DNA of 13,853 nt. It comes from Acidimicrobiaceae bacterium. GTDB lineage: Bacteria; Actinomycetota; Acidimicrobiia; Acidimicrobiales; Palsa-688. The translations under genes were made by a program, and so were the position numbers. The notes beneath the pieces are model-generated. The model saw only the letters and a list, made by a program, of their open reading frames with translations, searched no databases and was not told where the DNA came from. Every line of letters begins with the position of its first letter. The first letter of the stretch is position 1. Location: the NCBI GenBank assembly GCA_003158835.1, contig PMLI01000032.1, positions 1-13,853 on the forward strand, written 5' to 3'. Shown here one piece after another: positions 1 through 6,300 of the stretch.

Positions 1-10
1 GTGAGCGGCG

Positions 11-32
11 GGGGGTGAGACTCCAGGGCTCC
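11..32 (+). repeat. Left terminal inverted repeat of the IS
   Basis: Reads GGGGGTGAG, then AC, then TCCAGGGCTCC. Against the reverse complement of 2376-2395 (GGGGCTGAG then TCCAGGACTCC), 18 of 20 aligned bases match, with one 2-base gap. Weaker similarity seems to continue inward (about 45-70 against 2340-2365). Confidence 0.65.
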
Positions 33-98
33 TGGGATAGAGAATAGAGAACCGTTGTAGAACATCGGGAAATCCGCTGGTCACGGTGCCCCGAGTGC

Positions 99-104
99 GA
101 TAAT
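99..104 (+). promoter_or_regulatory. Possible -10 box placed for a leaderless transposase transcript
   Basis: GATAAT resembles the actinobacterial -10 (TANNNT-like) and sits six bases before the GTG at 111. A transcript starting at that G would begin directly on the start codon. No convincing -35 is visible around 76-81 and no clear Shine-Dalgarno precedes the GTG, which fits a leaderless mRNA. This is inference from one short motif. Confidence 0.3.
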
Positions 105-110
105 AGGTGT

Positions 111-2324
111 GTGACGGTAGCCGAGGTGCTCGGGGGTGCTGGACTGGTCCCCGTGCGAAGAGGACGCCCGCTGCCGTTGCGCCCGGCCGGGTCCCTTAGG
201 GTCGCCGACGGCGTGGACCTCGTCGAGAACGAGATGGGCGGGGTCGTGGTGCTATGGGGGATGCCGACTTGGTGCTGGGAGGCCGGCGACGTGGTGGGAC
301 GGCGGCTCGCCGTTGTGCAACTGGTGGAGACGGGGGCGGCGACCAGGACCGAGGTCGCAGCGAGCTTCGGGGTCTCCAACGAGACGGCGAGGCGCTGGAG
401 CCGGTCCTACGAGGAAGCAGGCACCGAGGCGCTCGGCCTGCAGGTGAAGGGGCCCAAGCGTGCGTCCAAGCTCACCGAGGAGAAAAGGCAGGAGATCAGG
501 CAGGCCCGGGCGGGCGGGCGCTCGATGGCCGAAGTGGCCGAGGCCTGCGGGGTGAGCCTCAATTCCGTGTCCCGGGCGTTGCGGGGCGACGACCCGTTGC
601 GTGCCCGCAGCGCCGGGACGCCAAGGTCCGAGGGCAAGGAACTGGTGCCGCTGGCCCGCCCCGAGCCCCGTCCCGCCGAGCGCCAGGCGGCCAGGGCCGG
701 GCTGCTGGCCGGGGCGGCACCGGTGTTCTGCGACGGTGCCAGCCTGCCGCTGGCGGGGGCACTGCTGGTCTTGCCGGCGCTGGTCGCCGGAGGGCTGATG
801 GGCGCGGTAGACAAGGTGTACGGGACGGCGAGGCGGGCGTGCTTCTACGGCCTCACGTCCCTCGTGCTGACCGTCGTGCTCTCGTCGCTGGTAGGCGAGC
901 CGAGGGCGGAGGGCCTGACCCGGCTGGGCCCGGTCGCGCTCGGCCGGCTGCTCGGCATGGACAGGGCGCCTGAGGTAGGCACGTGGCGCCGCCGTATGGA
1001 GGAGCTCGCCACGCTCGGACGGTCCGAGGAGCTGGTGGGGGCCATGGCCGCCGCCCACCTGGCCGCGAACCAGGACCTGCCCGGCATCTTCTGCCTCGAC
1101 GGCCACGTCCGCGCCTACCACGGACGCTCCCACCTGCCCAAGGCCCACCTGGCCCGGGCACGCCTGGCCATGCCCGGCACCGTCGACACCTGGGTCACCG
1201 ACTCCAGGGGCGACGGGGTGATGGTCTGGACGGGGGCACCGGGCGCCACGCTCAGCGCCGAGCTGGCACGCGCGATGACCGAGATCCGCTCCCTGGTCGG
1301 CCCGGACGCCCGTCCCACGCTGGTGTTCGACCGGGGCGGGTGGTCCCCGGCGGTCTTCGCCGAGGTCGTCGCGGCCGGGTTCCACATCCTCACCTACAGG
1401 AAAGGCAAGACCGAGCCCGAGCCCCGGTCCGCCTTCGTCGCCTACGACCACGTCGACGACCTGGGGCATGCGCATACGTACCACCTGGCTGACCGGACGG
1501 TCCGCCTTGCCTACAAGCAGGGCAAAGCCGGCCGCCGCCTCGCCATGCGCCAGGTGACGCGCCTCGACCCGGTGAGCGCTCACCAGACCCAGGTGCTTAC
1601 GACGCACAGCGACTGGGCGGCCAACGAAGTAGCCCAGCGCACTTTCGACCGGTGGCGCATCGAGAACTTCTTCCGCTACATGCGCCCCCATTACGCCCTC
1701 GACGCGCTCGACTCGTACGCAAAAACCCCCGACGACCTCACCCGGAGCGTGCCCAACCCGGCCAAGGCGAAGGCAAAAGCGGCGACCCAGAAAGCCAGGG
1801 CCCTCCAGGGCGAGGCCGAGAAAGCTCTCGCCGACGCCGTCGCTGGCGCGGCTGACCCCGCCTCGGGGAGCCCCGCCGAGGCCACAGCCGCGATAAACGG
1901 CGCAGCCGCCGCTCTCGAAATCGCCAGGGCCGCCACCGAGAAGGCGGAGCAGCGTGCCGGCACCGTACCGGCCCGTGTGCCGCTCGGCGACATCCGCCCC
2001 GACGCCGTACTTGCCCACCCAGAACGCAAACGCATCACGGACGTCATCCGTATGGCGGCCTACAACGCCCAGTCCGTCCTCGCCCGGGCCCTCGCCCCCT
2101 ATTACCCGAGAGCCGACGACGAGGCGAACAGCCTACTGCGGGAAGCGTTCCGCGCCTCGGCCGACCTCGAAGTCGTCGGCAACCAGCTCCACGTACGCCT
2201 CGACAGCCTCTCGGCGCCACGGCGCAGCCGGGCTATCGCCGCCCTCTGCGACGAACTGAACGAGACCGAGACCTGCTACCCGGGCACCGAGCTCCGTCTC
2301 GTCTATAGCGTCAAGGACGCCTGA
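111..2324 (+). CDS. DDE transposase with N-terminal helix-turn-helix domains
   Basis: Catalyses cut-and-join movement of the surrounding IS. Residues ~62-105 form a helix-turn-helix (core 'EVAASFGVSNETARRW'), followed by a second HTH-like segment at ~122-158 ('MAEVAEACGVSLNSVSRALR'). The DDE triad candidates are D330 in 'FCLDGHVRAYHG', D407 in 'LVFDRGGWSP' and E518 in 'RWRIENFFRYM'. Residues ~570-635 are Ala/Lys/Glu-rich and probably helical. The C-terminus ('LAHPERKRITDVIRMAAYNA' ... 'LNETETCYPGTELRLVY') matches what I recall of large actinobacterial and proteobacterial proteins annotated only as putative transposase; I cannot assign an ISfinder family. The GTG at 111 gives the longest frame. 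An ATG at residue 42 (234) is an alternative start, still upstream of the HTH. It converges on the RHS locus. The frame looks intact, so it may be active. Confidence 0.88.
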   Translation: MTVAEVLGGAGLVPVRRGRPLPLRPAGSLRVADGVDLVENEMGGVVVLWGMPTWCWEAGDVVGRRLAVVQLVETGAATRTEVAASFGVSNETARRWSRSYEEAGTEALGLQVKGPKRASKLTEEKRQEIRQARAGGRSMAEVAEACGVSLNSVSRALRGDDPLRARSAGTPRSEGKELVPLARPEPRPAERQAARAGLLAGAAPVFCDGASLPLAGALLVLPALVAGGLMGAVDKVYGTARRACFYGLTSLVLTVVLSSLVGEPRAEGLTRLGPVALGRLLGMDRAPEVGTWRRRMEELATLGRSEELVGAMAAAHLAANQDLPGIFCLDGHVRAYHGRSHLPKAHLARARLAMPGTVDTWVTDSRGDGVMVWTGAPGATLSAELARAMTEIRSLVGPDARPTLVFDRGGWSPAVFAEVVAAGFHILTYRKGKTEPEPRSAFVAYDHVDDLGHAHTYHLADRTVRLAYKQGKAGRRLAMRQVTRLDPVSAHQTQVLTTHSDWAANEVAQRTFDRWRIENFFRYMRPHYALDALDSYAKTPDDLTRSVPNPAKAKAKAATQKARALQGEAEKALADAVAGAADPASGSPAEATAAINGAAAALEIARAATEKAEQRAGTVPARVPLGDIRPDAVLAHPERKRITDVIRMAAYNAQSVLARALAPYYPRADDEANSLLREAFRASADLEVVGNQLHVRLDSLSAPRRSRAIAALCDELNETETCYPGTELRLVYSVKDA

Positions 2325-2375
2325 GCCGGCTCGTCAGCAGGGCCGAGAAGCCGCAACCATTTTGAGGGTGTGCAC

Positions 2376-2395
2376 GGAGTCCTGGACTCAGCCCC
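2376..2395 (-). repeat. Right terminal inverted repeat of the IS
   Basis: On the minus strand it reads GGGGCTGAG then TCCAGGACTCC and pairs with 11-32. It starts about 50 bases beyond the transposase stop codon, a typical spacing, and directly follows the last codon of the interrupted orphan RHS cassette. Confidence 0.65.
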
Positions 2396-2620
2396 TATAA
2401 GAGTGGCGCTGTCAAAGCCCGCAGTGACAGCGACCGTCGCCGTTATCCCAACAGAGTCCCCATTTGGTGTCTTTACGATACAGTCGGTTGCCGCACCCCC
2501 GACAACAGCGGCAAACACGCTGAAGCTAGCGCAATACCCCTCGGTACTCAGTCCGCTCGGGTCCCCCTCGTTCACCGGGTCGTCGCCGGCACCTGAGAAC
2601 TCTCCCGCGGGTCGTAGCTG
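2396..2620 (-). pseudogene. Orphan RHS C-terminal cassette (core end plus 51-residue CT2 fragment), truncated by the IS
   Basis: The minus strand reads 'GAGDDPVNEGDPSGL', almost identical to 'YAGDDPVNGGDPSGL' at the end of the intact RHS core, followed by 51 residues unrelated to CT1. These include 'STEGYCASFSVF', 'TDCIVKTPNGDSVGITATVA' and 'VTAGFDSATLI'. Upstream, a trace of the core YDP...GEF survives at ~2600-2620. It has a frameshift between YDP and GEF, and an in-frame loss of about 14 residues between GEF and AGDD. There is no start codon in a sensible place and no ribosome site, so it is not expressed alone. Homologous recombination through the shared core end could, in principle, graft CT2 onto the main RHS gene. 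The CT2 sequence stops at the IS right end and its remainder lies beyond the left window edge, if it still exists. Its activity is unknown: I do not recognise the domain. Confidence 0.75.
2553..2590 (-). repeat. Direct repeat of the RHS core 3' end, orphan copy
   Basis: 38 bases that match 4051-4088 at 36 of 38 positions (differences at the 12th and 16th bases, both C/T). It encodes AGDDPVN(E/G)GDPSG. It marks the junction between conserved core and variable C-terminus in both copies. Confidence 0.9.
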
Positions 2621-2847
2621 GTGGCGGGTGCAAAAGACCCTCTGACGTGCACGGATGTGGACGCCGGAACGGCGGTCGTGGGGGTGCTGGGGCGGGAGGC
2701 GCGGTAACGCGCTTTTCGGGCACCCCGTGGCCCTGGCCATGGTGGTCATTGCCGGCGCCGCCGTCACAGGACGAGTATCGCGCCTGGTGGGCGCCGAGCC
2801 CGTGACCAGGGCAGCTGGGCGGCTAAAGGGGAAGGTGGCCGCCCGCC
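2621..2847. other. Non-coding spacer, no recognisable gene
   Basis: Only low-complexity GC-rich frames cross this stretch and none resembles a protein I know. A short GCGCG/CGCGC hairpin followed by TTTT lies at 2699-2716 on the plus strand, too small to call a terminator. The minus strand could carry read-through of the recombinase remnant down to a stop at 2764-2766, but the residues after 2848 look random. It may be decayed sequence of the orphan cassette or of an integrated element. Confidence 0.5.
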
Positions 2848-2949
2848 GGTGGGGTGGCAGACGGCTTGCACGGCGGCCAGGCGCTCGGGGGCGACTCGGG
2901 TGTAGACGTGGGTGGAAGCGAGGGAACGATGGTCGAGCACCTGTGACGT
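2848..2949 (-). pseudogene. C-terminal remnant of a tyrosine recombinase (phage-type or XerC-like integrase)
   Basis: The minus strand reads 'QVLDHRSLASTHVYTRVAPE' followed by 'RLAAVQAVCHP'. This is the hallmark end of tyrosine recombinases: the last active-site histidine in (L)xHxSLxST (here LDHRSLAST) and the nucleophilic tyrosine in VYTRV, then the PERL...HP tail. Only about 34 codons remain; nothing upstream of them codes for the catalytic Arg or Lys, because that space is taken by the immunity-like gene, whose stop codon lies 17 bases away. It cannot be functional. It suggests that the region once carried an integrase gene that was cut when the toxin/immunity segment arrived. Confidence 0.75.
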
Positions 2950-2966
2950 AACGGATCTCCGCTCCG

Positions 2967-3377
2967 CTATGGAGCCGTGTTATAGGGCACGTCTTTCTCG
3001 TGCTCTATGGCTTGCGCGGCACGGGTAGCCTTCGACCCACGAAGGCAGGTGAGCGCGGAAACCGATAACTCTCTCACTTTCCTCCACTCCGGTGCATCGG
3101 CAACGGCAGACCACTTCTCAAGAAGATCGCTCCTTCCGCGCATTTGGTTCAGGTATACATACAAACGCAGGATTGCTAGTTCATCTGCGTCATCAACGAC
3201 CTCTGCATCCCTCAATTCGCTCAGCCACCCGGGAACGAAGTCAAAGAACTGCAGGATCATTTCCTCCACGCCGACTTTTTGTGCGTCGGCCCAAGCTCTT
3301 TGCTGGTCGACGGGCGCGCCCAGAACAGCGAGTACGGCCTCTAGCCGGGTTAGTAGCCCAGTTCCGCTGACTGTCAC
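2967..3377 (-). CDS. Putative immunity protein for the RHS C-terminal toxin
   Basis: A 136-residue acidic protein (by eye about 21 Asp/Glu to 15 Lys/Arg), with no signal peptide or membrane segment, so probably cytoplasmic. It appears largely helical: 'LLTRLEAVLAVL', 'VEEMILQFFDFVPGWLSELR', 'ADELAILRLYVYLNQM', 'WRKVRELSVSALTCL'. I do not recognise the family. The role is inferred from position: its GTG start (3375-3377) directly abuts the TAG stop of the giant RHS gene (3378-3380), as expected for a translationally coupled toxin-immunity pair. AGGTG at 3384-3388, inside the last RHS codons, is a Shine-Dalgarno six bases from the GTG. Local GC is about 57% over 3001-3360 by hand count, clearly below the RHS shell, which is typical of horizontally exchanged CT/immunity modules. 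Alternatives are an unrelated small gene or a regulator. Confidence 0.72.
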   Translation of the reverse strand: MTVSGTGLLTRLEAVLAVLGAPVDQQRAWADAQKVGVEEMILQFFDFVPGWLSELRDAEVVDDADELAILRLYVYLNQMRGRSDLLEKWSAVADAPEWRKVRELSVSALTCLRGSKATRAAQAIEHEKDVPYNTAP

Positions 3378-6300
3378 CTATTGCACCTGTAGTGGTTGAA
3401 AAGCCGGCACGCAGTCGGCCGCTTGCGAGAATGTACTCGCCTCAATTATGGGCGGCGGCTCAGGACCCGGCTCCGGTTCCCCGCCCTCTCCCGGCGGCTC
3501 GCCGCCGCCCGGTTCGCCGGGCACACAACCGTCTAGGGTGACGGCGTCACCATGACCAGATGAGGCAAGGCAAGGATTTGGCGGCGGAGGATTCTCGTCA
3601 CCGCCACCTGATTCCTCCTTTGGTAGAACTCCCCCAGTATTACCTACATACTCCTTCGGGCCGCCTGGCCAATTACCGGCTTCCACCCGCACGTTTGGAG
3701 CGTTGTCCTGGGTCACCGTCCAGTACCACTCGTCGGGATGGTTCTCACGCACCGTGGCTCCCCAGCGGATCAGGCGCCCTGTGTAGTTGCCCTCCTCCGT
3801 GACTTGGCGCATTACCCAGCCCGGGGCAACGGAGGTTCCCTGACCCGGAGTTACAAACCATCCAGGCGGCGCATCCTCTGGGCCGACGGGCCTGCCCGCC
3901 AAGCTGTCTACGACTTGCTGAGGGTTCAGACCCTTAAGAACCTGAGGGTATTGGAGGATCTCCTGGGTGTCGAACGAGCCGTCGTATGGAACGCCGGGAG
4001 GAGGTGGCAGGCACGGGCCGTATACTCCAGGGGCGAGGCTCCAGCACAGACCGCTCGGGTCTCCCCCGTTCACCGGGTCGTCGCCGGCGTAGGCGTACGG
4101 CTCGCCTGTCTCAGCCAGATCGGGGTCAACGCTGATGAACTCACCCGTCCCCGGGTCATACCAGCGCGCCCTGAGATAGTAGAGGCCCGTTGCCGTGTCG
4201 AGCTCTTGGCCGTCGTACAGAAGGGGCGTAGTGGCGGTGCCCGACGAGGCGGTAAGGTTGCCGTAGGCATCGAAGCTGAAAGTGGCGTCCACAGTGCCGC
4301 TGGCCCCGAGCAACAGCCGAGTCGAGCCTTGAGCGTCGGAGACGACGTACTCGGCAGCCCCGGTGGCGAGGTCGGCTTGCTCGACCGGGGTGCCGTTGGG
4401 ACCGTAGAGGTAGTCATTAGTAGCGTCGCTCAGCAACGACGCGGTACCAGAGGTGATATCCCAAGTATCGGTGACCGTACCCGCCGCTGTAGCCCTGCCC
4501 GTCAGCAACCCCTCGCCGTTGTAGGTGTAGGAAACGGTCGCCCCATTGAGCGTCGTCGACGCCAATTGGTCGGCCTGGTTGTAGGCGAAGCTGGCCGACG
4601 TACCGATCGTGCCAGTGGAGCTGGTGCGGTCCCCCGTTGGGTTGTAGCCGTAGGCCTCGGTACCGCCGCCCAGGCTTTGGGCCGCTGTGAGCTGGCCGGC
4701 GGCGTTGAAGTCCTGGGCGCCCCCGTCCGGGAGCGTGGTGGGGTCGCCGGAGGGGTCGTAGGCCTCGGCCGCCGGCGTACCGGCTCCTTCAGTCACGCTG
4801 CCCAAGCGGTCGGCGTTGTCGTAGCCATAGGTGACCGAAGCACTTAGGGCACCCGTGTCGGTTTCTGTCTTGACTTGCTCGGCGCTGTCCAGCTGGTAGT
4901 TGATGGCGGCCAGGCTCGTCCCCAGGTCGCCCGGGGCGCCCGTCTGGGCGTCGAGCCCTGTCATGGCGTCGCCCAGGTCATAAGTGGCGCTCACCGTGGT
5001 GCTGTTCGGGTAGGCCGTGGTGGTGGTGTTGCCATGAGGGTCGTTGGTGAAGTTGATGGTACGGCCGGCCCAGTCGGTGATCGAGGCGAGCTCACCGTTG
5101 GAGTTGTAAGCATCAGTGACCGTAGGTGAGCCCCCGGCCGGCGCCACGGGGTAGGTGAGCGCGTCACGTTGCCCAGTGCTGTAGTAGGTGTAAGAAGTCG
5201 TCCCCGAGGTGAGGCCCGAGCCCGATGCGGCCACGAAGGCGGCCGAGAGAAGGTCACCTGCGTCGTCGTAGTTGTAGGTGGTCTCGCCCGTGCCGCCAAT
5301 CATGGTCGCCACCTCGCCAACCGGGTTGTAGGTGTAACTGATGTCGGAGGAACCCTGGTAGCCGTTGGCCGGCGTGCCGTAGGTGACCGAGCGCAGCTCG
5401 CCGGCGGCGTCGTAAGCGTCGGTCACCGTGCCCGCAGCCGTGGTCTTGGTCGCCAGCGCCCCACCGGGGAGGTAGGTGTAGGCAGTGGTGGCCCCCGACG
5501 GCTCCCCCATTGCCGGCGGCAGCGTCGTCGAGTACAGCTGGTCGGCGTCCCCGCCCCCTGGCGGTGCTCCCGCCGCGCACGTCGAGGCCTGCCAGTAGTA
5601 GCAGTCGGTGGTGACGGCGCCGCCCGGGCCCGTGGTGGTCAAGACCTGGTCGGCCGGGTCATAGGTGTACGACGTCGTGTCGCCGGCGGCGTCGGTCGAG
5701 CTGAGCACGTTGCCGGCGGCGTCGTAGATGGTCGTCTCACAACCCGGACCCGAGCCGGTGGCCGGGGGGCTGGTAAGCGGGCTCGCCGGGCAGGAGTACG
5801 GGTAAGTGGCACCGGGCTCGGCCGCGAGGGTGGTCTCCATGTCGGTTGCGTCCTCGGCGCAGACCGTTTCGCCGTCGGCATCGTAGACCGAGACGGTGGT
5901 CGCCTGGTCCGGGCTGGACTGTTGGGCCAGCTCGCCGTCGGCGTCGTAGAAGCTGGTGGTCACGCCGGCGGCTTGGGCCAGCGTCGGCGCCAACGAGTAC
6001 AGCGCCCCGATCCCCGGCGGGGAACTGGCCCAGCTCGGCTGCCAGGCCGGGCACTGGTAGCCGTTCCCCGTACCGCTATAGGGCCCCTCGGCGTAGGCGT
6101 CGGCCGAGACCGAGCAGTAGACGTTGCCATCGGGGTCGTAGTAGCTGATGGTGGTAGAGAATTGCGCCGTGCCCGGGGCCGAGGTCTGTGAGTACTGGCG
6201 GCCGTCAGCGTCGTAGGTGTAGAGGGTGCTCACGGGCGGGTCGGTGCTCTGGCCGTCGCCCTCGAGCGTCTGGCCCACCAAGTTGGCGTTGGCGTCGTAG

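Larger units (their letters stand above)
11..2395 (+). mobile_element. Complete insertion sequence, single transposase gene, inserted in an orphan RHS cassette
   Basis: About 2.39 kb, bounded by imperfect inverted repeats at 11-32 and 2376-2395, with one large transposase gene between them. The right boundary falls exactly where the reading frame of the leftward orphan RHS cassette loses meaning: the codon before the repeat (2396-2398) still belongs to the cassette. No target-site duplication is visible: the 10 bases left of the element (gtgagcggcg) do not resemble the bases just right of it (tataag). The element may therefore have lost one flank by recombination or may not duplicate its target. 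The ends are inferred from the repeats and not from comparison with other copies. Confidence 0.7.

Noticed and set aside
252..2018. 588-residue frame antisense to the transposase
   Set aside because: Composition-driven open frame in GC-rich DNA. Its protein is Gly/Arg/Pro-rich with no motif, while the sense strand has clear HTH and DDE motifs.
2699..2716. Hairpin GCGCG-GTAA-CGCGC followed by TTTT as a terminator
   Set aside because: A five-pair stem and four T are too weak, and it lies far from the end of any plus-strand gene (375 bases after the transposase stop).
2303..2767. 154-residue minus-strand frame treated as one gene
   Set aside because: Only its middle has meaning (orphan core and CT2). 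The start lies in random sequence, and the last ~30 residues read through the IS end and the transposase 3' end.
2655..2951. 98-residue plus-strand frame in the gap
   Set aside because: Arg/Gly-rich with no recognisable features; the opposite strand carries the recombinase signature in part of it.
2961..2975. Inverted repeat GCTCC/GGAGC around the immunity-like stop codon as a terminator
   Set aside because: Five pairs, no T-run after it; likely chance in GC-rich DNA.
3738..4847. 369-residue plus-strand frame, and similar ones at 5169-6191, 10308-11327 and 11376-12236
   Set aside because: All lie antisense to well-supported RHS coding sequence and show no motifs of their own.
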